From the NCBI RefSeq assembly GCF_037975245.1, contig NC_092571.1, positions 12,999,917-13,063,916 on the forward strand: a DNA stretch of 64,000 nt. The letters run 5' to 3'. The position numbers and the translations under genes were made by a program. This document shows positions 12,501 through 22,688 of this stretch, piece after piece. Under the pieces are notes generated by a model. That model was not told the origin of the DNA. It saw nothing but the letters and a program-made list of their open reading frames with translations, and searched no databases. Numbering within the stretch: the stretch's first letter is position 1; each line of letters begins with the position of its first letter. This DNA comes from Apostichopus japonicus (Eukaryota; Echinodermata; Holothuroidea; Aspidochirotida; Stichopodidae).

Positions 12501-15500
12501 ATAGTTGCATGTCTATACTCGTACTCGCCTTTATATATTGGTCGTGTCTATTGGCACGTGCACGTGCCAATAACAACCGTTATTGTTACGTTGACGTACC
12601 AATAAGCATCGATATTCGCACGAACATGCTCGTGCTTATAGACAGTGACTTTACACACGAAGGCGTGCCAATAAGGATTGTTATTCGCACGAACGTGTAT
12701 GTGGGTATAAGTAGGCATGTTAGCATGTAGTGATTAGAAAAGCACTGAGTAGGCGGGGAAGGTAAACCATGGCCCCAACCACAGTGTTGGGTGTGCACGG
12801 TCGATTTGCCCCCCCCCCTCGCCCCCCACCTCAAGATTTTGGTCGATGAAAATTTGCTGATTCTCAAAATAATGGTTATCTTTTTCAAAATCAATAGCCA
12901 AATCTGTAAAATATGAGAGAAATCAGAGATGTGATCAATTCTGGGAAAATTCAGAGAAATAATTACAGATTTTTTTTGGAATATTTCAGAAGAGATTTGT
13001 TGCAAACTTTCTTAAAATGCATAAGGAATATGATGAATTTAATTCATCTAGTCGCTTGTTTGCTGCTTCAACGGTTTTGGAATTCTTTATTACAAAAATA
13101 GAAAAAGTATCCGCAGATATCCTTTGAACATAACCCTGGAAATCCACATAGTTATCAAATTCCTGTTCCATTGTCATGCACTGCTGTGTTATTGTCCATC
13201 GATGTCCTGTTCATCCCTCCCGGCCAGCACATATCAGGACAGTTCATTGGTTACATCAACCACGAGCGCTGATTGGTCAAGTTACATGTGTGCTAATAGT
13301 CAATGTTATTCGCACGATTACGTTCGTGAGAATAGCCACAACGTTATATATTTGTACTCTAACGTTATACTCGATGCGTTTTGTAAAGTACGGTACTACG
13401 GAGTCGGTAAGGATTCAGGAGGCTACGTGCAATAGGACGGCACTCGTAGGCCTATATCCTTGTACACGCACTCGAACACATTCCAATGTGAGCTTTACTT
13501 GTACTTGTGCTGTTGTATACCCCGTACAACACGTCTGGTATAGTATAACTCACTACTCAACTAACATGTCGACATTCTCATGCTATGGCCAAATGAATTA
13601 GGAATCGACTGAGTGATTTATACAGTTTGTCATTCCAACACAGCTAGGTATAATTCATATCAGTATACAGCTATATGCATGAGTAAAACACATGTCCATA
13701 AATATGCGAAATTGTGATATCTGCTTAAATTACTGCACACATGAAAAATAGATCGCCTACACAGCTCCCAATGCATGCGCCACGCCAATTTAAATAATTA
13801 TTAATTATAGTTTTTTTGTCTTTTGAGCGATTTTTTATAAGAGTTCAGACAGAAATTCCACTCTCATGTGTACAAACAAAAACTAACTAGTGGGCTAGTA
13901 ATCCCATATTCTTTAAGAGGTTCCTATGCCTGGGCCAAATGATTGACGGGTTTAATGCAAGCTGGCTATAGTAGCAGTGCGGTGATCCGCTATGTTCTGC
14001 ATGAACTTGTACATCGAGTTTCCATTTAGATAACACTGCTCGGTTGAAATGACTTAATTTGCTGCAAAACCTTTGAGCTTCGAGGGGGTAGACCTGTTTT
14101 GAGCCAAAACGTATACACATCTGATCCTTCTTTTTTTATTATCTAAAGTTGTACAAATAATGTACAAATTGGCTGAAAAAGCTGTCAAAACAGCAAAATG
14201 TATTGGAAATAAATTTCCAATACAAATATATACAAATATGTACAAATATATACAAATATGGGTTTATATACAAATTCTTGTATGTCTTTTGAGATATATA
14301 GTTAATTTAATCTTTCTTTATTGCTTATAAGGGAATGGCCCACGCACAGGAAGAATTAGAAGCACCGTATATGTATAACCATATTGTTGCATGTGTACAA
14401 CCGTTCCCCATACATGGAACATTAATCGGCCAAACACATTTTCTGTACTAAACCGAGCAGAGAATTGGACTCAGAATTGGAGTCCGCGCTAGTACTCGTA
14501 GCATATTTGCCTGTACTCGCCTTAATGTGTTTTCTCTCGTACTCGGGGAATGATTGGAAATCTAGTATAGATATACTACAGTGAAATATCAATATCCTCA
14601 GTATTGGCCTAAAATATGCTAGACAATCAAATAATGGTCACACACGGTGCTCAAATTTGAACAAGGACTTTACTGCTGCCCATAGATAGATATATAGATA
14701 ATTACGTAGCAAAACGTCTTTCGTTTACTTCAGAAGTCCTTTTTGTCCGTCAAAGCATCTTCTAGGACGTAGCATGAGCCACTTGAGTGACTTAACAGTA
14801 CAATTAACATATTGTCATTTACTTTACAGCTCTTTCGTCGACATACTTTGAGTTAAAATAGTCTCCATAATTCAAGTCGACGTACGTATGGAGTCGACGA
14901 TGGATACAGTTGATTGACTTCAAGCCGTCTCTGTTAAACTTGCTTAAATTTGGCCGCTAAATTGGTTAAAACCCCAAATCGCATCTGTTGCTATGCAGTT
15001 AAAATTCAAATGAGTTTTATCCGAACGATAACGATGGTAAACACCTTGATAACTATTCTTACTGCGGCTGTTACTACAATTAAAAGTTTCCATATTTTTC
15101 CCGCGTATGACTTTAGCAGGTAGTCAATAGATCATAGCATCAGCATTCTGATATCATTTAGCGAGTTTTAAAGGAATATAACTAACAGTTGATTGTTCTA
15201 ACAACATTACTAGAATTTGTTATGCATCCGAAAGTCATAACCACATCCAAGTAGAGAATTTCTAAATAAAATAAAACTGTTAGCAAACTGCTTCTCCACT
15301 AGAGAGCCTGTGTAATAGAATGTGTTTTTTCTCTCCACCCCTTGTCTACTAATCCCCTTACATGTATCTCATTGTGTTGTTCACCGTGCTCATTAACCTG
15401 TCTGTATTCTGTGCGTGTTTTTGTCCCTTATGTTACTGTTACTTGTCATTCAGCCTCTGAAGAAGATCCTGCTAGGATCGAAAGGTCAGGCCAACTTACT

Positions 15501-17888
15501 TGTATACACATCTTTAAATTCTGTGATATCTTGTGAATGCACCTGGCCATAGCGGAGATAAATGATGTCATCATATCATTGAGGCTTAATCATTTTTTTT
15601 CTGTGCTACATTTGAATGATTTATCCACAGAGGAAAACAATATTTCTTCAAAATTATATCGTTTTGATGAAATTCCACAGAATATTGTCAACCAAGCATA
15701 GGCCTACGTTCCAAATACGTATCACGTTTGAAGGTTAAATCAAGGAGAAGATTATTGCAGGAACATATATGGTGATAATGACATGACATAATACTATGAT
15801 CCATATCCTGTGGTAAGGTATAGTTTAGCCAATCAGAAAACATTGCCTCATGCAACAAGCAAATCTTTTAACAACGGTGTTATCGCCGAGTGGATGCATC
15901 AATGAGGTTAAGCAGTCGGGAGGTTCGGGGTTCGATCCCCGGCCGGGTCATGGTAAGGTGGGTTTCTCATTCAAGAGAAATCTACGGTTTTCCCATCTGA
16001 AATGACTTTCTAAAACTGAAAAGATTCCGAATTTGAGTTAAAATGTTAAATTGGATTGTTTGAATTGGAAGCCACCCGACGTGAAAGTTGTAATCTATAA
16101 GCCCTTGCGGGATTCTCCCACATTCGTGGTCGCTTAAGTGTCGTAAAAATAACTAACTGGTTATGATTATCTCGTGCAGTGAACAAGATATAATGAGATG
16201 GAGTTTCCAACTAATAGCGTGGAATATAATTCTCTTCAAATATACTGTCTGCCATCGAATATCCCTTTAATAGGTTATCAAACTAACCGAGCTGGTCGCG
16301 GCATCACATAGGGGTGCCATCGACACCTAAATTACTTCCGATTCGTAAGGAATTATGAGTATTAACAACTGAGTTCAATAAGTCAATTACTAGACTCTTT
16401 ATTTTACCTTATGTCGGGTTATATCCTATATACAGTCGGCAATATGAAATTCAATGTTATCTGATAAACTTCATGGGGTCAATGGGGGAGGGAGGGGGGG
16501 GGCTGCATGGGAACTATGGTATAGAGAATAATGCAATAATTTAATCTCATGTTGTTTAATATATTATACTTGTTCAAGACAGAATGAATACTTCAAAAAG
16601 GGGGCACGGTGATATCGTCCACTGAGCTCGACCTGGTTAAGCTTAATTGATCGATCGATCGATTAATTGATTTTGTGGTACTCTGAAATATGTGGTAATT
16701 TCGTGCGGCAGAAGTGCATTAAATGATAATTTTCAGCACTTTGAAATATCCAAATACAACAAGAGAGAAAATATGTGTGCTTATATAGTAATGTTCTATA
16801 GCAGGCGAGTTCTAATTTTTTAAATACATGTGTTAAATATCTACTCCATAGGGCTGCGTGGATTATTGTGCTGGCAATAAAGGCCTTAGTGTATACCTAA
16901 GTCAATTCATGGTGGTCAATTTTCTTTCATAAATTCTAATATCTCAACAACAACAAATTTTCTTTCCATACGTCATAACATGCCCCTGACAAGTTTTCTT
17001 AATGCATTGTTAACTTTCTACAAGCGTCCACAAACAAATGTCTGTTTTTTCCGGACACGGACTGTTGCGTTGCCTCTTCTCATCTATAGGAACTGATCTA
17101 GCCGTCCTCTGTGTTAGACTTAATAGTCCAGCCGCTTGGTTGATTGAGAAGCCTCTCATGTTTAATTGGTTATATCTAAGAAGAAGAATATAACTGGGAC
17201 AGAAATGCAACTTGAACAGATTACAATGGCTTTTAGCGGTCTTTAACATATCAGAATAAAATTTCGGGAAGACAGTCAACCTTGCAAGGCGATATCTTTT
17301 GCTGTCCCCACAAAGTAAAGACACCACGTGCTATCAACATGGAATATTAGTTAAATGGTTAATCAAATGAAAAAAAGACACGTTCCTAGAACGGTCAAGC
17401 AATCGGCCTATTTTAAGATATACGTGTCTAAGGACCCTTAAAAATAGGTTCACGCACACCTTTTATCTTAATCTTATTTCTTTTCCTTTTGTGGGGTGTG
17501 TTACCTCCACTAGAGTGACGAATTAATGGGATAACCTTAATAGTCAAATTTTGCAGAAGTATACGGTACAAGATGGAACACTTCTGTTCTGCACAAAGTG
17601 AAAACGCAGATGCTCTCTGGAATAAAAAAAGGTACTGTCTTTACCACAGATTGAAATCCTTAATGAGGTTGTCAATGGTTGTCAAGGGCACTGTCTATAG
17701 ATCAGTAAACGCTTGACAAGTGAAAGAAGAGTCACAAATTCTTTACATAGTACACATTGAAAAGGTAAATGTATACATTTCGAATGAACTATTTCGACGT
17801 ATATGCTAATATTAACCATAACCCCCTCCCCACACACATATGTATATATATAAAGATAGATATATATAGGCCTATATATATATAAAGG

Positions 17889-17956
<68 letters not shown>

Positions 17957-20900
17957 GAGTATAAAATCGTAATGAGTTGGAAAATCAAGAATAGCGATAA
18001 AACTTCCAGCCTCCACCGGGATTCGAACCCGGGCCTCCCGCTTTATATGCGGACACCCTAACCACTAGGCTATGGACATTGATTGTATGTCCAGAGGTTC
18101 GAAACTGGTAATGCTATATGCATGTTTTCACTATGTCAAATATGGTAAACGGTGGGAAGTTGCAAAATGGTGTTATATTTTTTGCTACCCTCCAAAACAT
18201 TTTGGTGAACCATTAAACAGGGTTGCAACTCCCAGTTTCAATATTCCTATGCATGGTTTACACAATACCAACATGTCAATTGCCAATGCATGCCACCTCC
18301 CTTTTGATGCAATGGGTAAACCGGTGTATACATGAGAACAACAATACTGCAGGTACAGGTATCACTGACGTGTTTCAATAACATACTATTAGTACTTCTA
18401 CATTGACAGCCTTTCGTATCTCATGAGATTACTCAGTCGAGTTAATCCTGTCAGCAGGGGCGTAGCAAAGGGGTTTTTGTTGGGGGGGTGTGGAGAATTT
18501 GATTTGCCGACGGATCTGGAAGTGGTGACTGAAATGGGGGAGGGGTCTAAGGGGAGGGGTGTCCCCCTCCCCTTTGGCAATTTTTTAGTTTTGAAACGTC
18601 CTTAGATGCAATCTGGTGCATATTTTAAGTCAAATTTGATTTGCCGACGGATCTGGAAGTGGTGACTGAAATGGGGGAGGGGTATAAGGGGAGGGGGTGT
18701 CCCCCTCCCCTTTGGAAAATTTTTAGTTTTGAAACGTCCTTAGATGCAATCTGGTGTATATTTTAAGTCAAATTTGATTTGCCGACGGATCTGGAAGTGG
18801 TGACTGAAATGGGGGAGGGGTCTAAGGGGAGGGGGTGTCCCCCTCCCCTTTGGAAATTTTTTAGTTTTGAAACGTCCTTAGATGCAATCTGGTGCATATT
18901 TTAAGTCAAATTTGGCACGGAAGAAGCTCCCGTTCTCCTTTTTCTATTCAGCTTTCCTTCTTTCTTCCGCTTCCGCTCTCTTCACCTTTTCTCCTTTTGC
19001 CGACAGACCCAAAATTTGCCGACAGCGACCAAATTATTGGGGGGGGGGTGTGATACCCCCCCCACACACCCCCGCTCGCTACGCCCCTGCCTGTCAGAAG
19101 CTAGATCATAAATGTCTACGAGAAAAAAGCTGTCGGATGTCCACATAGTACGTCGTGTTTAAACTGAGGTATATCTGTTTTAGCGGAAGAAGGATTACAT
19201 GCCTACCTGAATTGGGGGAAGTTTTCAATTTTGAACGAAGGCAAATCATTCATAATTTCATGAAGAGCAGACGACACGTCGTATTTTTCTGTTTATTTTA
19301 TTAGTGAAAGACGCGCCCAGTTTAATAGATAAAACAGAGTCAATGTGCTTCAATGTTAAACATTAGGTTTCTTATCTCCAATTGTAACAACAATGTATCT
19401 TACACAGTGAGACGATCTTCGACATGCAAAATAAAGTCTAGTGCTCTTACCGTCTGATAATTACCCCTTTCCATTTCAATTTGGTTGCTAACGTGCACAT
19501 TCCCGCCAAAATAAAGACATGATGCACGATGACGTAAGACCGCGCCCCTTTTTTGATCGATGTAACGCCTCATATATATTTGGGACAAGTGACACGACGA
19601 TCAAAATAGAAACACTTAATAACAAATACGGTTGCCATTAACTGGTATCATATACTTCAAGCAGGAAGATACACCCTTTATGCTAACAAAATCGTGGCGG
19701 GGGGGGGGGTCGGAATGTTCGAAACAATTGAAAAATATTTCTCTCTGTGAACATACAAAGATTGCTATCGTTGTTCTTCTCCGCCTTTAATAAACGATTT
19801 ACCTTGTATATCATACACATCGATTACTCATATCCTAAGTTATATCAGATCTAACATATCAGTGTTTCATGAATATTCAAATAATAGTCGCACCATTTTA
19901 CGACCAGTGCAGTTTCCATGGCAACGTGGCAATTTCGGATGGTATCGCCGGGTTAATGAAAGTTATTGAAAAAAGGTAAGTATTTGATATATAAAATTCA
20001 AAATATTAAGAGACCTAATCATAATAATAAGAAAAAGGGTATATCTAGTTTGAATATTAAATGATATGAATATGCTAAAATTACAGTATGTATGAATGCA
20101 CTATACTTGGGACGATGACGTTGGATATAGAATCAAACCCAACCACCATCGTGTACTTGTCAAAGATCCTTGTGATGTGCAACTTCCCACAAACAGCTGA
20201 GAAAAATCAGTTTATTTGTTCTTTCATACACAAGAATGAAGTCTACTTGAGCAAAACCAACGACTTGAGCAAGTCTAAATATGACGTCGTCGAGCCAGAT
20301 ATGCTTCATTATTGATTACAACGCGTTCCAGTGACGTCATTACTGCACTTACTCAAGTATTTTGCCTGGCACGTGAATATCAAAATAGGCTATATGATGT
20401 CTTCTCAAACAGAATACATTGTCTGCTAGATTTCGAGGAAGTTGTTTCTTTTTATACGAGTATCTACCACTGTCAATTGGTTTAACTTTATTACAGATGG
20501 GCTCGTACATCTGCCTGGTTCAAATGCCCTCTTTCAGATTACATACAGGGTTACCAAGAAGGGGGATTATTAGACCCCGCTGCAGAGTCCTCACCCCTCC
20601 CCACCCCACTCCAGTGCAATATAACTAGCGTTCACCTCAATTATTGGACCAAGTCACTGTACCTACATCCATGCAGGGAGTTGTTTAACAACTCCCTGAT
20701 CCATGTAGCATCAGAATATACATAATGAAACGAAATCTCCCAAGATGCAATTTTATAACGGGAGATGACTGGAGTCATAGAGATAATACTGTGAATCGTG
20801 TCAACGATTCGAGTCAGGAACGGGTTATCTTTCCATCTCAAATGACTGAACTACCATTTCGATCTTTCAAGATTACACACCTCCCCCCCCCCCCCCACCC

Positions 20901-21971
20901 AAATGCACCGGACTCCACTATGATCAAGTACATAAATTCAAGACCACATTATCCTTGTTGACACTGCGAAATATATCTAATCAGCCCAACCAATAATTGA
21001 TACCACCATATGTAAAGTAACTGCCAAATAAATGTTGCAACATTATCATAGGCGTATGAGCCTAATTTGATTTGGGAGGGCTATAACGACTTGCCCGAAA
21101 AATGTAACCATTTTTTTTTGCGCGTTCCGCGCGCGTTCAACATGTTAATGTGCATATCATATAGGCATTCATCGGTTATTACATCACATACCAGTAACAT
21201 ACAATCATTTTCCGTGTTATTACCCTTCCATATTGGTTAAAATTGTTGGGGAAGTCGTTACAATAATTATGATAATAATCATATAAGTTTAACAATTGAA
21301 AAACACATTGCAAATTATTCTTCTTTCAGTAGGTGCCCGAAAAATTCTCAGCATATTGCCCGAATTTTCAAAAAAAAAAAATTGGTTGGGGGCTGAAGCC
21401 CCAGCCCCCCGCCTCCTACGCCTATGGACATTATATAAATAGCAGTAATTTACAATTGATACACGACGCTATAACTCACACCGCCTCATAATTATGTTCT
21501 AGCCTAATCGTTCACATTCAAAAACTAACTAAATAAATGAATAATTAAAAATAGATAAAAAATAAACAAGCTAAATAAATTTATTGAAGCCCCTCCCTCG
21601 GGGCCACTTACCACATACCGGCCCGTCATGAGTGAATTCCTCGTCGGTGAGCACTTGGGCTGTACGTAGTAATTCTCCAAACGGACGCCATTGTAGGCCA
21701 AGTGGTCCAAGAAAGGCGTTCTTATTCGTGATCCACCGTCGGCGTGCCATCCAACATCGTTAAAACCGAGATCGTCTGCAAGTAAAAATATTATATTCGG
21801 TTTCTGCGGAGTACCGTTTTTGCTATCTCCTACTTTCTTGGACGATTTGTCGCGCTGTGCGTTAGCTTTGGTATTTCGGCGGTTAGGTTCGCTGCAATTG
21901 GTTCTTCGGAATATTAAAATGACCAGGAATAGTTGGTAAACTAAACAGACAGTCAATCTTCGTATATCCAT
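143..21971 (-). CDS. Arylsulfatase B/I/J-type sulfatase, six exons in window, 3' end missing
   Basis: Six minus-strand exons (21612-21971, 5171-5357, 4220-4401, 2536-2743, 838-1093, 143-321) join with matching phases and GT..AG sites into 457 residues. Known for the family: hydrolysis of sulfate esters, as in GalNAc-4-sulfate removal from glycosaminoglycans, in lysosome or secretory space, with a formylglycine made from the motif cysteine. Seen here: signal peptide (residues 1-26), LLADDLGF with metal ligands D66-D67, CSPTR with C107 and R111, VGKWHLG with K161 and H163, [14 protein letters not shown]255 in MVHSP, DNGG at 313-316, K331 in the [10 protein letters not shown] stretch, and LLHNID near 408. 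Human ARSB is about 530 residues, so roughly 70-100 C-terminal residues lie left of base 1. All the key catalytic residues I could look for are present, so it is probably active. B, I and J subtypes cannot be separated from this sequence. Confidence 0.93.
322..837. other. Sulfatase intron 5
   Basis: 516-bp AT-rich intron between two confirmed exons. Nothing else recognised. Confidence 0.8.
838..1093 (-). CDS. Arylsulfatase exon 5
   Basis: Completes Asp313 and encodes residues 314-397 plus two bases of 398. The acceptor is atttttag|AC and the donor is ATAGC|gtaagt. DNGG supplies the second pair of metal ligands. [19 protein letters not shown] carries the active-site Lys (K331). [10 protein letters not shown] and [11 protein letters not shown] are family-typical. 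Confidence 0.94.
1094..2535. other. Sulfatase intron 4
   Basis: 1.44-kb intron with poly-G runs (about 1187-1196 and 2229-2250) and an unexplained, locally GC-rich, CpG-containing patch at about 1490-1700. No gene seen. Confidence 0.75.
2536..2743 (-). CDS. Arylsulfatase exon 4
   Basis: Encodes residues 244-312 plus the first base of 313. The acceptor is cctccag|CCG and the donor is TCCG|gtgagt. [14 protein letters not shown] carries H255, aligned with the active-site His of the ARSB 'VHEP' motif. [27 protein letters not shown] follows, leading into the split Asp of DNGG. NIT at about 292 is a likely glycosylation sequon. Confidence 0.93.
3356..3555. repeat. TA-rich microsatellite
   Basis: About 200 bp of alternating TA with occasional C or G interruptions (tatatacata), inside sulfatase intron 3. 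Confidence 0.97.
4057..4088. repeat. 13-bp inverted repeat (hairpin)
   Basis: AAGCATGGAGGTA (4057-4069) and TACCTCCATGCTT (4076-4088) are perfect complements with a 6-nt loop. It lies in sulfatase intron 3, about 130 nt past the exon 3 donor. Confidence 0.8.
4220..4401 (-). CDS. Arylsulfatase exon 3
   Basis: Encodes residues 183-243. The acceptor is cctttcag|GA and the donor is AAG|gtcagt. The translation ([14 protein letters not shown]...YVNETPS...[13 protein letters not shown]) covers the variable insert between the GFDSYLG and PLFLYLA blocks. It is less conserved but has the DYYSH-like NHYTH and the YSTNIFTKRA-like SHVYTKRA anchors. NET at about 212 is a possible N-glycosylation site. The phases (1 in, 0 out) join its neighbours perfectly. 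Confidence 0.88.
5171..5357 (-). CDS. Arylsulfatase exon 2
   Basis: Encodes residues 121-182 plus the first base of 183. The acceptor is ttttgcag|GCA and the donor is TTGG|gtgaga. The translation [10 protein letters not shown]...[17 protein letters not shown]...[13 protein letters not shown] follows the sulfatase order exactly after exon 1. K161 and H163 of GKWHLG match the active-site Lys and His of ARSB-type enzymes. The splice phase fits both neighbours. Confidence 0.94.
6631..6818. repeat. TCA/TCG trinucleotide repeat
   Basis: About 190 bp of mixed tca, tcg and ttc triplets. All frames are open on both strands (poly-Ser, poly-His/Arg, poly-Asp, poly-Val/Ile), which follows from the repeat and is not evidence of a gene. 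Confidence 0.96.
7050..7121 (-). mobile_element. tRNA-like SINE fragment with hairpin
   Basis: The minus strand has a box B-like GATTCGAATCCC (about 7055-7070). Beside it is an 11-bp inverted repeat with a one-base loop: CTGCTACTTGG (7099-7109) and CCAAGTAGCAG (7111-7121). No A box could be assigned, so this is only a possible degenerate tRNA-derived retroposon. Confidence 0.35.
7701..9271. mobile_element. hAT-like nonautonomous element, expanded 138-bp tandem array, left end missing
   Basis: The right end (about 9094-9271) matches the right end of the complete copy at 18455-19089, including the terminal GCTACGCCCCTG. The body is 11 tandem units. The anchor GTGGTGACTG recurs at 7703, 7841, 7978, 8116, 8222, 8360, 8466, 8603, 8741, 8847 and 8984. 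Spacings are 137-138 bp, with three 106-bp units. The left terminal repeat CAGGGGCGTAGC is absent and no target duplication can be shown, so the copy is truncated or rearranged at the left. The open frames across it ([14 protein letters not shown]...) are by-products of the near-multiple-of-three period. Confidence 0.85.
12417..12508. repeat. 16-bp inverted repeat pair
   Basis: GCAACTATGCTAGAAT (12417-12432) and its exact complement (12493-12508) flank 60 bp. Possibly a degenerate miniature element; no target duplication seen. Confidence 0.6.
12549..12572. repeat. 24-bp perfect palindrome with two CACGTG boxes
   Basis: Each half is TATTGGCACGTG or its complement. It starts a patch (12.55-12.72 kb, echoed at 13.26-13.35 kb) of repeated 'caataa..ttattcgcacgaacgtg'-like motifs. 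Confidence 0.75.
14137..14275. repeat. TACAAATA-type short tandem repeat
   Basis: Repeated tacaaata and tacaaat motifs, densest at about 14220-14275. Confidence 0.7.
15341..15510 (+). mobile_element. Dispersed retroposon-like element with GATCCTGCTAGGATC motif
   Basis: About 95 bp (cttgtctactaatcccctta onward) match 53170-53260 closely. The 3' part, CTGAAGAAGATCCTGCTAGG then ATCGAAAGGTCAGGCC, matches the last unit of the 60-kb array. GATCCT-GCT-AGGATC is a 6-bp stem with a 3-nt loop. The short frame [15 protein letters not shown] comes from this motif and is not treated as a gene. Confidence 0.65.
15883..16150 (+). mobile_element. tRNA-derived SINE (Leu/Ser-like head)
   Basis: The head has an A box-like GCCGAGTGGATGC and a B box GGGTTCGATCCCC about 45 nt later, as in class II tRNAs. 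The body (ATGGTAAGGTGGGTTTCTCA...) and a tail near 16150 follow. The tRNA part does not close an acceptor stem, so it is retroposon-like and not a tRNA gene. Confidence 0.6.
17838..17955. repeat. TA microsatellite (tail of SINE)
   Basis: About 75 bp of pure TA plus flanking imperfect TA. It lies at the 3' end of the minus-strand SINE at 17956-18110, suggesting that it grew from the SINE tail. Confidence 0.95.
17956..18110 (-). mobile_element. tRNA-derived SINE, family 1, copy A
   Basis: The minus strand reads AGCCTAGTGGTTAGGGTGTC (A box) and GGGTTCGAATCCC (B box), then GGTGGAGGCTGGAAG and TTTTCCAACTCATTACGATTTTA. It is clearly the same family as the plus-strand copy at 57345-57500, including the leader TTCGAACCTCTGGACATACA. 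Confidence 0.8.
18455..19089. mobile_element. Complete hAT-like nonautonomous element with tandem core
   Basis: Ends are CAGGGGCGTAGC and GCTACGCCCCTG, perfect 12-bp inverted repeats. Flanks are the 8-bp direct repeat CCTGTCAG (18447-18454 and 19090-19097). An 8-bp duplication and CAGGG ends are hallmarks of hAT transposons. The 635-bp interior has three 137-138-bp tandem units (anchors 18522, 18659, 18797), each with a G-run/C-run hairpin, and a unique right part with TTTGCCGACAGACCC. No transposase is present. Confidence 0.9.
20658..20710. repeat. Hairpin with 12-bp perfect core stem
   Basis: CAGGGAGTTGTT (20674-20685) and AACAACTCCCTG (20687-20698) are perfect complements around one base. 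The outer arms ctacat..ccatg and atccatgtag extend it imperfectly. Confidence 0.7.
21047..21426. mobile_element. hAT-like MITE (380 bp)
   Basis: Left end CATAGGCGTATGAG, right end CTCCTACGCCTATG, imperfect inverted repeats with one mismatch in 14. Flanking 8-mers aacattat (21039-21046) and gacattat (21427-21434) match at 7 of 8. The interior has no coding capacity. It sits about 190 bp downstream of the sulfatase exon 1 donor. Confidence 0.75.
21612..21971 (-). CDS. Arylsulfatase exon 1 (signal peptide, metal site, formylglycine motif)
   Basis: Encodes residues 1-120. The ATG at 21969-21971 has a strong start context (A at -3, G at +4) and opens a typical signal peptide: MDIRR, then a hydrophobic run [16 protein letters not shown], then RRTNCS. 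A basic Asn/Lys/Ser-rich stretch (about 29-55) precedes the sulfatase core. [18 protein letters not shown] holds the metal-binding aspartates, and [13 protein letters not shown] is the formylglycine site. The exon ends GGCCGGTATGTG|gtaagt, phase 0. The frame stays open upstream to 22019, but that codon is GTG and is not a credible start. Confidence 0.93.
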
Positions 21972-22688
21972 GCTTGACAAGTGAGAGTTTATAAACAGCA
22001 AATGGTGAAAATTACCCACAATAGGAAGTCTAAAAGCGAAACTTAAAAAATAAAAATATGGTCGGAGACTGTCGAATCAGGCTCAGTTCTGATGCCAAAA
22101 AAACTCCGAGCACTCAGGTGGGTGCAGGCACAGTGTTCACTCGGCAATGTAGAAACTCGATGCTTTCCTTTGATGGAGTTAATTAAACACACGAATGATC
22201 AACTTGTGAGAGAAGCTGCAGATGCATGAATAGGAAAGCTTCACTTTTGGAAGAGCTTGTTAAAAAGGTAAAGAAATCCAGCGGCATAATGAATGCATTG
22301 TGACAAACAAACGAGGATGGGAGGACGTTATCGCTGCTGTCTTCAAACTGGTCATGAAACCTTATTATACTCAACGTCAGTTAAACCCGTACTATTATAA
22401 TTGCCATCCAATAATATCAATCGGTAATCCCTCTTGCAAGACTCAAAAGCGACCACAAGTTTCTTCTTTTTGACAAAGTAGCTTAGCTCGTCCCGTCCCG
22501 TCGATCAGGCAGAAAAGGGACAATCAAATGTTCGGTAACTTGGTTCGCAAGTAAGTCATGCCTCGCTAACTTCCATTGAACCGAAGAACCTATCCTTTGG
22601 CTGACAATATCCTCGGCAACGTGATGTCTTTTGAAACCTTGCGTGAACGCGGTTGTTATACACCTATGCATATATAACATAGAACTGG

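Larger units (their letters stand above)
5358..21611. other. Sulfatase intron 1 (16.25 kb)
   Basis: This very long first intron separates the formylglycine motif from the rest of the enzyme. It holds the repeats listed separately between 6.6 and 21.4 kb. The intervening stretches (for example 5.4-6.6, 9.3-12.4, 14.3-15.3, 16.2-17.8 and 19.1-20.6 kb) are AT-rich with poly-G/poly-C runs and short open frames that match nothing I recognise. Confidence 0.75.

Noticed and set aside
18007-18075. tRNA gene on the minus strand
   Set aside because: A and B boxes are present, but the anticodon loop and acceptor stem are not tRNA-like, and a second copy with the same non-tRNA flanks shows that it is a SINE.
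21972-22019. Longer sulfatase N-terminus starting at 22019
   Set aside because: The codon there is GTG. The ATG at 21971 has a strong start context and begins the signal peptide.
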